Below, one piece after another: positions 45,476 through 55,864 of a stretch of 64,000 nucleotides of DNA; the first letter of the stretch is position 1, and each line of letters starts with the position of its first letter. The DNA is taken from NCBI GenBank assembly GCA_936432065.2, contig OW386285.2:100941869-101005868 (forward strand), in the 5' to 3' direction. The notes under the pieces were generated by a model. It saw only the letters and a list, made by a program, of their open reading frames with translations, made no database searches and was not told where the DNA came from. Both the position numbers and the translations under genes were made by a program. The DNA is from Rutpela maculata. Lineage: Eukaryota > Arthropoda > Insecta > Coleoptera > Cerambycidae.

Positions 45476-45696
45476 ATCTAATAAAACACTTTTTACTTTG
45501 TTTTTTATCGCTAATGTATTGTAAGTAAACTTTACTGCAGTTTCAACATTAAGCGTTCCATTTTGAAACGAGGATCTCTTGTGAAATGTGAAATATTTGA
45601 AAATGACACGCTTAGTGTTGAAACTGCAGTAACGTTTAGTTACAATAAATTAGTGATAAAAAATAATGTAAAAAGTGATTTATTAGATCATCATGA
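45475..45696. repeat. Long hairpin inside the P-type derivative
   Basis: Arms of about 95 bp, from GATCTAATAAAACACTTTTT at the left to its inverse at the right, include ACTGCAGTTTCAACA and its inverse. It directly follows the THAP remnant and may be a nested MITE. No clear target duplication. Confidence 0.8.
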
Positions 45697-46042
45697 TTAA
45701 TTAATTATTTCAAAGAAGGGCTTCCACTATTCAGTTTTAATTAATATATGTTATTCAAACCTCTTGAATCATTAATTTTATTACCCAAAATATTTTGTTT
45801 CTGCAGCATAATTTCAGTGTCTTTGAAACTGTGCTAGTCATATTTTGATATTTAATTATCAAATGTGGCATAGTACTGCTTTTAAAAGCATTTAAATGAG
45901 ATTTAAGATTATTTAAAACTTCCCGCCGGCCGCCAATATAGCTCCGCTTGCGCTTCCAACCACCAGAGGCGCTTCAGTTTTGATCCCATTTGAATGTACG
46001 GCAGTAGAACGTCTATAGGTGTGGGTTGTTTGTGCTCCAGAC

Positions 46043-46402
46043 AGGTAAAAAATTATTAGTCGTGTTATATGGTGTCATTACACAGTAAAGTAATTATTCT
46101 TAAATATTGCAAGTTCTAAATATTATTTTTTTGTCGACCTAGACAATATCTAGATTTTAAAGATATAAATTGGATTTTAATATTATTATATATAAAACAT
46201 TAGTAGTTATAGTTGTATTGAATATTGTTCAATGATATGGAGCCCGAAGTATAATAATTATGTTAACAGACTCGAAAGTATTTAAAATAAATTTGTCAAA
46301 ATCATTTTACATGCATAAGCATTAACTCATCGGTTATAAAGCACTAACAGTAAGGTAAGAGTAGGGGTGTTGGGGCTGAAACTCAACGCACACTGGCCAC
46401 AT
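46043..46402. other. No gene seen
   Basis: AT-rich spacer between the P-type derivative and the Jockey-like fragment. Confidence 0.45.
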
Positions 46403-47522
46403 AAATTACTTAGTAGGGAAAAAGCGGCTAATTCCAGCACAACAATTTGGTTTTAGGTCGGGCCACACTACAACCCATGCCATTTGTAAGTTGGTGCAGG
46501 ACTCGTTGCACATTTTTAATAAAAAACAGTGCAACGTAGTCCTGCTTATTGATATCGAAAAGGCCTTCGACTCTACATGGCGAAATGGCCTCATTTATAA
46601 ACTAGACGTGGTGCATAAGATTCCCAAGTACTTAACTGCACTGATAATGTCCTTTCTAACTGACAGATATATTTATGTTAGGGTAAATAATTCCCTCTCA
46701 ACACAAACTAGGCTCTCCGCAGGAGTTCCCCAGGGATCATCCCTCTCCCCTATCCTTTTCAATCTGCTCACTTCTGATATCCCTGATTATCCTAACACTT
46801 CCCTCCTATTATACGCCGATGACGTCACCCTGTACGCCACCAGCTTCTATTCCCAGACAGCTAACCAAAAAATTAAGTACCATCTCCAGAAACTCATTGA
46901 CTTTTATGATCAGTGGAAAATAAAAATTAATCCACAAAAAACTGAATTAATCAACTTTAACCGCAAATTCACTAACAATAAAATTTTTAATAAACTGGTA
47001 ATTGCTGGGCAAGAAGTGGTGGAACGAAAGACTGTAAAATTTCTGGGGGTTACTCTTGACAAGCGACTCTCTTTTGCCCCACAAATCACTCGCGCCATAA
47101 ATTCAACCTATGGGGCCCTCAGTAGGTTGTATCCATTAGTCAATAGACGGAGCAAACTCACAACACAAAATAAGCTAATTCTCTATAAAGTTATTTTTAG
47201 GCCAATTTTAACCTATGGATGTGAAGCCTGGAACGGGGCATCAGATACCCAGCTTAACAGAATTCAAATAACTCAAAATAAAATACTCCGTTTGTTGACT
47301 AATTCACCGCGATACATAGCCATCGAGGAGCTCCATAGGCTGACCTCTTTACCACGTACCACCAATTATATAAGAGATATCTCTCAGAAATTTTTCGCCC
47401 TAAGGGTAGGCGTCTCGGACATTACCAGGGACATTGCCTACCTGAGAGATTACGACAACTCATCACATACGCATAAATTAATCCACCAGAAACTTGAGTT
47501 GTATACTCTCAGGAGGCAATAA
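46403..47522 (+). pseudogene. Jockey-like reverse transcriptase, 5'-truncated but open frame
   Basis: This is the C-terminal half of a non-LTR ORF2. One uninterrupted frame of about 373 codons runs from NYLVGKKRLIPAQQFGFR to a stop at 47520-47522. Motifs in order are FGFRSGHTTTHA, LLIDIEKAFDSTW (first catalytic Asp), SAGVPQGSSLSPILFN, YADDV (46811-46825, catalytic Asp pair intact), WKIKINPQKTE and FLGVTLDKRLSF. The thumb has TYGCEAWNGA, and the tail DISQKF. Endonuclease and fingers are missing, so the copy is dead on arrival. The intact frame shows it is young. Motif style matches the Jockey clade. There is no upstream methionine in context. Confidence 0.88.
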
Positions 47523-48030
47523 CCCTAATACCACCCCTCAAACATCCATCCCCCTAACCATCCTATCCCATAATTTGTCCGGTTTCTGGGGAATCCTGCA
47601 CCAGGCAAACAGAAATTACAAGAGGTATCACTACTTAAAACCTCAATACAACTACACCATTTGCCTTATTAATTTGTTGTGTTTTTATCATGCTGACTAT
47701 CCTTTTCAAGCAGGTTTTTAATACTATTTTCCTGCATGATCGATAAATCGTTTTTCATCTTCAATCTATTTACATATATTATTTCAAACTTACTGTGTAA
47801 TACATAAATGCGTATCTATCTTAGAAATACGCTAAATTAATCCATCAAATAATAAAGGCTGACCGTTTATTCCCTGGGTTACCAGCAGCCCATTTACAGA
47901 CGCATCTCGTCTTCGCGACCTGTTACGTTTGTAAACACATATTACATTGTATACCAAATATAATAAATGAAATACCTTTGACATGTAAATACTTACAAAC
48001 AATAAAGAGATTTTTAAATGGCAAATGGCA
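47523..48030 (+). mobile_element. 3' untranslated region of the Jockey-like copy
   Basis: Non-coding sequence after the stop, ending in three AAATGGC units (about 48016-48036), a plausible tail. I could not identify a target duplication with certainty. Confidence 0.55.
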
Positions 48031-48264
48031 AATGGCCAAAGCCAAACTAGAGATGAGTTGCTATTTAACAACCTATTTTATAACTGTTATTTGTAAATAG
48101 CATTAACAGACTGTTATTTCTGTTCGAAAATAACAGGTGAGAAAACAACAGATAAGAAACACGACGTAGTAAAAATGTTTTTGCTAACTGCTGTTAAACT
48201 GTTATTGAGAAAACAGCAGTAGTAGATAATGAAATCGCAACGCAACCGCTAGTGTAGTTGAATA

Positions 48265-48600
48265 TATTATTGAAGTTGAATATTATTGTGGGTATCTTGA
48301 GTCATCGGCTTTATGTATACACTTTTTAGTTGTTATTTTAATCATAATATATCCAAATCTTTTTCATTTTCTTCTCCGTGTGTATATTTTCGATTAACGC
48401 ACACCGAGTTTAAAAATGAAGGGCTGCCAGAGTTGAATATTTTTGTAGAAATCTCGAGTCATCCACTTTATGTACTGACTTTTAGCTGTTTTTTAAATCA
48501 TAATATGTTCAGAGCTTTTATATTTTCTTCTCCAACTGTATATTTTCGTTTACCTGCATCTCTAATATTGTCATTGCATACGCTGTGTTTGGCGTGTTTA
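48265..48600. repeat. Two diverged tandem copies, unit about 160 bp
   Basis: GTTGAATATT, GAGTCATC, CTTTATGTA and TATTTTCTTCTCC recur in order in the two halves. Confidence 0.7.
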
Positions 48601-48619
48601 TATGCTGGTATTTCTTTAT

Positions 48620-50126
48620 TAATTTAACATGAAACAAGAATAATTAAATTCAGTGCTTCACTATGCGTCGATTACCCGCTGATTATTATTTCCAGACATG
48701 GGTAAGGGAGACTTTCCAATGACTATTTCGACAGTTTAGTATAATAATGGCGCGTCCATTACCGTAATACAAACGGTACAATCGTGGATTTGTAAAGACG
48801 CCGGGTTAACATTAAATGATGCAAAGCTCAAGTACCTATCAAAGGTGCAATATTACCTTGTTATGATCGCGCAAGTTTTTAATTACATGGCATGTGTCGT
48901 CTAACTCCCATCAACAGGAAAATGGGGATTTACAAGTGATATTCTTATAGAAACAGCGCGCGGCGTTCTTTTCGTGCCGAATATTTAGACTCATATTTAA
49001 TTATCTATTGTTAATTACGTGGTATTAATCTGCAATGTAACAGTTTGATTTAATGTTTCCAATTGGATGAGCAGTTAACTACAAAAAGAGATAAGAATTA
49101 TTATAACTTTGTACTACCCTCCCATGCCGACTCTGCATTTTACGTCAATGTCATCTAAAATACGGGCTTTGCTTATAATTGATGAACGGGGGCAAATCCG
49201 AAAAAAAAAATTATGAGCTGGGGCAACAAACAAATTCGAAAAAACGTTTCTAGGAATAAACCAATAGGGACTATTGCAGGATGACCTCAAAAAACAGAAC
49301 TTGTCCCGCCTAATCCAGGACAAACGGTCACTTTAGGTCAGACGGGTCCCTCACAAACCCGGGCCCCTACCCAATAGACCTGATTCCTAATCCAACCATA
49401 ATTTTACTCTTTCAAGTCGTTCCAAATCTACAAATGTAGCTCTGTGCTGTATTCTTGATTCTTTTACATTGAGTATGTTAAAAATGTGTGAATGTTCTCA
49501 AAAACAATGTAAAAAAGGTTGCTTATATAAACACCGTTCAATGAAAGTTCAACTAGCATAAAACAAACGCAGTTTTCCAGAGAATGTCGATTTTGCATTT
49601 AATTGAAACAAAATCTAATAATGACTTCACTTCTTTATTTAGATATTTCCGGTCAGTTTAAATTGATAAAAATGGGAGATAAGCACTTTACATAACAAAA
49701 ACTGCTTATTTGTGAAAGCTAATAAATATTTATAGAACACTGGTAACCATAATAATTAACATTAATTAATGCTATGTTTGGTAATTTAATCGAAGTATGT
49801 AGATGTTTGTAGCAAAACTTTAACTTTAAATTAATGACATTTCTTTTTAATTAATTATATCGACAGCATATTCAACATCTGTAATTGGTATTTATAGAAC
49901 TTACGTTATGTTGTTACAATACGAATTCCAAAAATGGAATTATAGCCATATTTATTCTACTTTGAATTTAAATCAAGTAGGTTTAATTCTTGCCTTGGCA
50001 TTTAAATGCTTTCGACATTTTGAGAATTAGGAATGCTAGTAGTTAGGTAGGGTAAATATTCAAAATGTATTCGAAATATAATTTATAATTGAATTTTGAC
50101 TAATTTTTACTACATAGTATACTGTG
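48620..50126. other. No gene seen; possibly single-copy DNA
   Basis: Mixed AT-rich sequence. A CT/G-rich segment at 49100-49380 (CAGACGGGTCCCTC, GGGCCCCTACCC) resembles decayed hAT-type MITE sequence but lacks ends. No coding frame on either strand looks protein-like. Confidence 0.45.
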
Positions 50127-50323
50127 ATTAAATAATTTACTGGATACTTCACAATACTATTAATAACTTAATTGTACTTTACTGACTAAGAATAACAATG
50201 TTTATCACTTTGTATTCACTTTGGAGTCTTAACCTCACTTGTCACCTGGCAATTCAAAACTTCTGCTTTCTCAAGTAGGTGCAAATACATCTGAATTAAT
50301 TGAAGGGGTTGCAACACATCACA
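50127..50323 (-). repeat. 3' LTR of copy B, truncated
   Basis: It begins TGTGATGTG on the minus strand and matches the 5' LTR for 197 bp with two differences. It stops about 88 bp short of the full LTR end, at ATTAAATAATTT. Confidence 0.9.
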
Positions 50324-50336
50324 CTGCCCCCTCCTT
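50324..50336 (-). promoter_or_regulatory. Polypurine tract of copy B
   Basis: Minus-strand AAGGAGGGGGCAG directly before the 3' LTR, identical to copy A. Confidence 0.87.
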
Positions 50337-51140
50337 AAGCCTGAACGTCCCGGTCAGGCAATTTGGAATCATCGGTGTATTTTACCAGTCTATCCAAATG
50401 TACGATCTTCATCTTGGACTTTTTGCTTCGTTGAATCCGATAAACGACATCATTAAGTCGGGTAATAACAGTATACGGTCCATCCCAAGGAGGTTGAAGT
50501 TTCGGGGGTCTCCATTCCTTCCGCTGTGGGTTGTACAGCCAAACCAGATCTCCCACCTTGAATCCCCCTGTACTGGCATTCTGATCATAACGAGCCTTCA
50601 ATCGCTTACTAGTCTTGTTCATCTGCTCTCGGTCATTCTTCGGCTGTTCTCGACTTCCATTTCTGTAGTTGCTGATGGAAAATGGTTCCCCACGGGCAGC
50701 ACAATTCTTACACTTGCGACACCAGGCCTCCACATCCTGGCGACTATTAACCCAATAGAACCATTCCCGTGCTCTACTTAATTTCTTGTTTATGCCAAAG
50801 TGTCTGCTGGACTTTTCATTATGCGCTTCCTGGAGTACTTCTGGTACACGACACCTGGGAATCACTAAACGCATGCCAACCTGTTTCCTGTTTCTGGGCT
50901 TTTCCATGCTCTCCTCAAAAGCCCGTCTACGACCGTAAGTGAATCCCATTGTGACCATAAAGCCTTCAGCCCCACTTCTTTGTTGGAAACATCTACCATA
51001 CTGGACGCGTTCCCCCTTCTTTTGCTCTCAACATGGGTCCGATTTCTACATCGCGCAATTGCTCTTGCCTCAGAGTTTTCTTTGTCCAACTGTCTGGAAG
51101 ATCGACCTTGACAGTGTTGACTTCAACCATGTTCGGCAAT
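50337..51140 (-). pseudogene. Integrase lacking its catalytic core (copy B)
   Basis: The linker (VNTVKVDLPDSW, LKALWSQWDSL) and the zinc finger (AHNEKSSRHFGINKKL, then WCRKCKNCAA) lead straight into SREQPKNDREQ and the C-terminal domain (STGGFKVGDLVWLYNPQR, GPYTVITRLNDVVYRIQ, KMKIVHLDRL). The DDE core expected between CAA and REQ is missing. The junction near 50680 equals that of copy A near 20855. The second half (50958-50337) is one open frame. Frameshifts near 50990-51010 break the linker, next to a short GGG/CGTTCCCCC-type interruption. The surviving modules could bind nucleic acid but not integrate it. Confidence 0.88.
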
Positions 51141-52033
51141 TTTCTCACCTGAGGGTAGCGCTTGCAATCTTCCTTGTTTGGTTTTCTGGATAATGCAGGA
51201 GCCTTGACTGACTGCCTGCGTTGTGAATAGCCTTGTTTTCTGGCATTGGTCGTTCACTTTTGACAGAATAATTTGTTCGTTCCCAATCCTTAAGACTCGC
51301 TTTCCTACGTCAACAATAAATCCATACTGTTCCATGATGTCCAGACCCAAAATGAAGTCATCCGTGATGTCAGCCACGATGACCCTGTGGCCGAACCTTA
51401 AATGTCCAATCTGCAAACCCAGGTCTACTTCTCCATGAACCGTAGCCCTGTCTCCCGTAGCTATCCGGACAATCACTTCATTTTGCCTCTTGGTAATCTT
51501 TATACCCGATATAAATCCTGGTGTACTATTGATGACGTAGTACCTGCGTCGATAGTAAACAAACATTTTCTTCCATTCACATAGCCTTGTAACAGCAGAC
51601 TATTCGAAATTTCTCGAAGCTGGGAAATCTTTATTTCTCTGGGGGTACTGCATTCCCTAGCCAGCACAACCCCCCTGGCATAGTTTTCCTGCTTCTCTTC
51701 AACATTCACAGCATTTACTCGACTCTCCGAGTTCTGCTGTCGACAGTCTCGTTTCATATGTCCCACCTTGCCGCAGTTGTAACATTTAATACCACCACTC
51801 GGCTTTCCATTATTTTGTTGTTTTTTCTGCTTTCCGAGGTCATCCAGTTTATCGAATAATTTGGTAAACATTTTCTGCATCTCAGTCAACATGGGGTTCT
51901 GGTTCATTTCTGGTTGCGGTTCTTCGAGAGTCACAGCTCGCACTCTCGACCTTGGAGTATCCCTGTAAGCGGCTTTTACTTCGAGTGCACGCACCAAAGC
52001 TTCGCTACTACTTTGGTGTCTCGTCAGCCTCAA
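51141..52033 (-). pseudogene. Gag nucleocapsid end and protease (copy B)
   Basis: The frame at 52033-51500 has a basic tail, a complete zinc knuckle CYNCGKVGHMKRDC, then REIKISQLREISNSLLLQG and the protease turn FTIDAGTTSSIV. DAG replaces the DTG seen in copy A, a change that still occurs in active retropepsins of some elements. A shift near 51530 moves the rest to the frame 51566-51123: ISGIKITKRQNE, ADITDDFILGLDIMEQYG. It ends where the reverse transcriptase block is deleted (about 51200-51290). Confidence 0.88.
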
Positions 52034-53276
52034 ACTTGCCTGACCTCTTCGTCCCTTATACCATCTAAAAAGGCCATCACGACTAATTGTTCCTGGAATT
52101 CTTTGGGTGCACTCGGATACGCCAGGTGTGCCAGTCTCTCTATCGCAGCTTTGAATTATTGTAAACTTTCCCCAGCTTTTTGCATCCGGGATTTCAGCTG
52201 AGCCTGGTATAATTGGGCAAGGTGTTGGTCGCCATACCTCATGTCTAATGCAGCCAAAACTTTGAAGTCCCTTTGTTTATCCACTGGGATAGTCTGAAGT
52301 AACTCTGAGGCCTGGCCCCTTAACGCCAGAACTAAAGCCATAGCCTTTTCCTCATTATCCCAGTTATTCGCAGACGCAGCTGCCTCAAATTGTCTTTTGT
52401 AGGTTGTCCATGAGCTTTGGCCATCAAAGGAGGGAGGTTTTAATCGAGGGCCCGATGGTGTTACTAGCTGGCCTCCTTTTTCTCTCAATTGTCGTTTAAG
52501 TCTCTCCATTTCTCCTTCGAACTCGCTCATTTTTCCTCTGATGTCACTTACTTCCCCTTTTACATGACTGACTTCCGTCTTGACTTCAGAAACTTCAACC
52601 TTGACTTCACCTACTTCAGACTTTACGCACATATCATCTTTGATTTCTTTCTTTAGTTCCTCAGTGGTGGAAATGATAGCGTCCTGTTGTATTTTCATTT
52701 GTTCATTCAGAATTTTCCTTGATTCTTCCTGGCGTTTTTCTTGCTCCTCTTTTTCCTCTTGATGTCGTCTTTCTTGTTCTTTCTCCTCTTGCTGTCGTAT
52801 CTTCAGGTCCTCCATCATTTTTCTCAGTTCGGCTTTTTCTTCTTGGCATCTTATTTCTTGCTCTTCTCTTTCTTCTTGGCGCCGCTTTTCTTCCTCTTGA
52901 CGTCTTCTTTCCTGCTCTTCTTTTTCTTCTTGGTCTTCCTAATTTTTCTGAATTCGTCTTTCTCTTCTTGACGTCTTCTTTCTTCATCCTCTTTTTCTTT
53001 CTGACGTCTTCTTTCTTCATCCTTTTCTTCTTTCTGACGTCTTATTTCTTCATCCTCTTTTTCTTTCTGACGTCGCTTTTCTTGGTCTTCTATAATTTTT
53101 CTCAGTTCGGTTTTTTCTACTTGACGTCGTCTTTCTTGTTCCTCTTTTTCCTCTTGACGTCTTTTCTCCTGCTCTTCTTTATCTTCCTGGCGTTGCTGCA
53201 CCATCATCTTCGTAAACTCTGCAAGTAGGTCCTGCATTTGTTTCTCTCCTGCCATACTTCTTGTTGTTACGGGCAT
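52034..53276 (-). pseudogene. Gag with long charged coiled coil (copy B)
   Basis: Gag packages retrotransposon RNA into particles. It starts MPVTTRSMAGEKQMQ at 53276. Residues 30 to about 250 are nearly uninterrupted Glu/Lys/Arg/Gln heptad-like repeats (KEEQEKRRQEE-type), a predicted coiled coil encoded by CTTCTT-rich DNA. A shift near 52940 moves from the frame 53276-52851 into 52818-52156. There follow VKVEVSEVKTEVSHV repeats and the capsid-like part (PSFDGQSSWTTYKRQFEAA, ALRGQASELLQ, LDMRYGD). A stop interrupts after AGESLQ at 52156; FKAAIERLAHLAYP and GIRDEEVRQ continue beyond it. The repeated coiled coil is unusually long for a gypsy Gag. Confidence 0.88.
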
Positions 53277-53693
53277 ACTATGTTAAAAATAAAATAAATT
53301 TAACTGTCACGTCGATATCGGTAATGGAACTTTCCAGAAAAATCTCGAAACAGCACGAAAGAGTCTTATCCAGAGTCTTTTGTCACTATCCAGTTCAGAT
53401 TAACAATCTCCACTAATGTCCAAATAGAAAAGTTCTAGAAATTTTCACGCACTAACACAAATGAGTCTTTTTCGGTGTCTCTATCACTTCTCAGTTTAAA
53501 GGGTTTAATTATCACACTAATGTCCTAATAAAATGTTCTACAATGTCTAAAAAATGCACTTAAAACTATTTTCCTGTTCGAAAATAATCCTCGAACAATG
53601 TTCAGTAAATTAGTCCTCTGTGTTAGCACTAACCCTCGAGAATACTTCTCGAACACTTCAGCACAACTTCAGAGCTCCTCTTGTCATAAAATT

Positions 53694-53709
53694 CCGCTTC
53701 CTGACACCA
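53694..53709 (-). promoter_or_regulatory. Primer-binding site of copy B
   Basis: Three bases after the 5' LTR the minus strand reads TGGTGTCAGGAAGCGG. It is complementary to a tRNA 3' end of the type CTGACACCA. That acceptor sequence is typical of leucine tRNAs, so tRNA-Leu priming is likely. Confidence 0.72.
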
Positions 53710-53712
53710 ATT

Positions 53713-53997
53713 TGTGACGTGTTTCCACCCCTAGGAAACCACCCTTGCAAATTCCGTGGGTTCCAAAAATTATAACAAGAGATAACCACTAACACACTTT
53801 ATTAAATAATTTACTGGATACTTCACAATACTATTAATAACTTAATTGTACTTTACTGACTAAGAATAACAATGTTTATCACTTTGTATTCACTTTGGAG
53901 TCTTAACCTCACTTGTCACTTGGCAATTCAAAACTTCTGCTTTCTCGAGTAGGTGCAAATACATCTGAATTAATTGAAGGGGTTGCAACACATCACA
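53713..53997 (-). repeat. 5' LTR of copy B
   Basis: A 285-bp LTR, minus strand TGTGATGTG to CGTCACA, with AATAAAGTGTG near the R/U5 boundary. It matches the partial 3' LTR. Confidence 0.92.
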
Positions 53998-54342
53998 ATA
54001 CATATGCAATATCAGATTTAATACAAATGTTTTATTGTTTGCATAATATAACAAGCTACCCGTACGAAGCAAATTTATACCTGCTTGAGTTGAACTCTTG
54101 TGATCTGCCCTTGTCTAATGTGTTTTAAACTATCTACCGAGCTCTCTCATTATCAGTTGACATCTGTTTGATATGACGAATTTAATCTATATAGAATTTC
54201 ATAGCCGGGTTTATGGTTTTTTACGTAGTGCAATAGAATTATTATGGAATTATTTTTATGGAAATATGTGATTTAGTTCATTGTAAACTATAAAAAAATA
54301 CGATGTAGTGTTGTATAAATGTATAATATCAGTTCAGTAAAA
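53998..54342. other. No gene seen
   Basis: AT-rich sequence between copy B and the transposase remnant. Confidence 0.45.
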
Positions 54343-55119
54343 TTAATGTTCTTCCTCTGAAGATTCTGAAGAAGTATTTTCGCATCCTATATTAATAATG
54401 AGAGGTTCTATAGTTATGTCAATAAAATCGTCGAGTTCCCACATTCTACCTTGTTTTTTTAGTACGCGATTTATACAACTTTGCCATTTCTCTGCAGTCA
54501 CTCGTCCCAAGAAATTGGTTAACAAAACCTTGACGTCGTTTAATTTAAAGTTATTATTATTCCGGGCTACTTCACATTTCACCTGCGCCCATACCAATTC
54601 AATAGGGTTAAGTTCGCAGTGATAGGGTGGTAACCGTAATACAGTTATTTGACGATTCTTTGCCATTTCATTTGGAAAGCAATTTTTTTTTGTGATAACC
54701 AATCAGTTATATCGGCTTTCCGTCAGGCAGTCGTAGCTGCTGTCTGGAATGGTAACTTGCATTATCCAATACAATTACAGATCCCGGAGGAATAATATCC
54801 AACATTTGAAAAAATACTCCTCAAATACATCTGCGTTCATATCATCGTGATAGTCACCTGTATTTTTCGATTCGAATACCAGTAACCCTCCATCTACAAA
54901 ACTATTAGCACTGCCAATATGCGTGATTATTAATCGTCTCCCTTTTCCTGAAGGTGTTTTAAACCCTGTTGTTAGTCCATCCAAAAATGCTTGTCGAGAA
55001 CTTTTCACATTTTTATCTTGCCACACTTTTGTTACAGTATATCCCGCGTTTACCCAAGTTTCGTCCAGATAATAAATATGTACATCTGTACTAGGAAGTA
55101 TTATCAGAATAGGTCGCAT
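54343..55119 (-). pseudogene. IS630/Tc1/mariner-type DDE transposase, 5'-truncated
   Basis: On the minus strand the catalytic domain is nearly whole but shifted. The frame 55119-54775 reads IYYLDETWVNAGYTVTKVW (first Asp), then GKGRRLIITHIGS, LLVFESKNTGDYHDDMN and FEEYFF. Around 54780-54760 VIVLDNASYHS supplies the second Asp. The frame 54702-54343 begins KKNCFPNEMAK and has LRLPPYHCELNPIELVWAQVK, with the catalytic Glu, then an acidic C-terminal tail (SSESSEEEH). A break near 54700-54760 separates the parts. The N-terminal DNA-binding region is missing. All three catalytic residues survive, so decay is moderate. Confidence 0.85.
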
Positions 55120-55199
55120 TTGCGTTACGTTTAAAATATTACCACTCTGCCATTATAGAGACTTGCCGTTTTAACTATTTCACACATAAAAGTTGTCCG

Positions 55200-55553
55200 A
55201 CTTTAGTAAACAAAATAAAACCCTTTTAGGATTCTATATAATTATTCTCAAAGTAATTTAGTCTGCTGCAAGTATATTTTAAATGCAAAACGTCAGTTAA
55301 TAAGTTTTAATACATAAATTTAAAGTTGCCTTGAAGAACTCTTTAAGAATATAAAATTAAAACTAAATGGTTTTAATATAGTTTTAAAATTTAGTCTTGG
55401 AGACCCTTTTAGGATGGGCCCTTTTTGGCTAGAAGCTGCTTTACGGTGGTCCTAAGGCTGTCTTGAAGATCATTTGGTTTCGTCGAAGTTTTATTGTATA
55501 GTTTTAAAGCGACCTTGGAGATCGCAATAAGAGTATTAGTGTTACTTGGGATA
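55200..55553. other. Repeat-like segment ending TTACTTGGGA, no gene seen
   Basis: Contains AAACCCTTTTAGG and GTTTTAAA phrases. It ends GTTACTTGGGA, as does a segment near 59785, suggesting an unclassified shared repeat. Confidence 0.35.
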
Positions 55554-55864
55554 TACAGTGTGTCCCCGGATGGGGTGCCGTACTCTTGTAAACTTTCTTA
55601 TTTTTGATTTGGCCAGAAAAAGTAATTCTTTATAAAAAGTTTTACTTGTCTTAAGACGCTATAAACAGTTGTCAAACTTAAGATAAATTATGCAGGGTAG
55701 GTATTCTAAAAATTAGAAAATATGAAATCGACCAAAGTAAACTACCTTTTTTTACATTTTTATTGAAAATTGTATTTAACAAAGTTTTTTTTTTCAATTA
55801 TGAAGAAAAGCCTAAATGCGGATTGCAAATTGTGGAAATAATTTTCAAAAAAACAACATTTTAT

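Larger units (their letters stand above)
45077..46034 (+). mobile_element. P-superfamily deletion derivative with THAP domain
   Basis: Inverted ends read CACAAACCACCCATACCTAT and the inverse of CACAAACAACCCACACCTAT, about 24 bp in all. The flanks are a perfect 8-bp duplication CTCCAGAC (45069-45076, 46035-46042). A THAP zinc finger lies near the left end. An 8-bp duplication, inverted ends starting CA and a THAP DNA-binding domain together fit the P element superfamily. At 958 bp it lacks the catalytic region. A long hairpin fills much of the interior. Confidence 0.82.
50127..53997 (-). mobile_element. Internally deleted Ty3/gypsy element with two LTRs (copy B)
   Basis: On the minus strand the order is 5' LTR (53997-53713), primer-binding site, gag with a very long coiled coil, zinc knuckle and protease, integrase zinc finger, integrase C-terminus, polypurine tract and partial 3' LTR (50323-50127). 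Reverse transcriptase, RNase H and the integrase core are absent. The two LTRs differ at 2 of 197 aligned bases, so insertion was recent. Several frameshifts already break gag and protease. The lineage resembles mdg1/412. Confidence 0.94.

Noticed and set aside
48057..48240. hAT-type MITE starting CTAGAGATGAGTTGC
   Set aside because: No matching inverted end or 8-bp duplication could be found.
52719..53228. 169-codon hydrophobic plus-strand frame
   Set aside because: Antisense of the Glu/Lys-rich Gag coiled coil; Leu/Phe/Ser-rich only because it is the complement.
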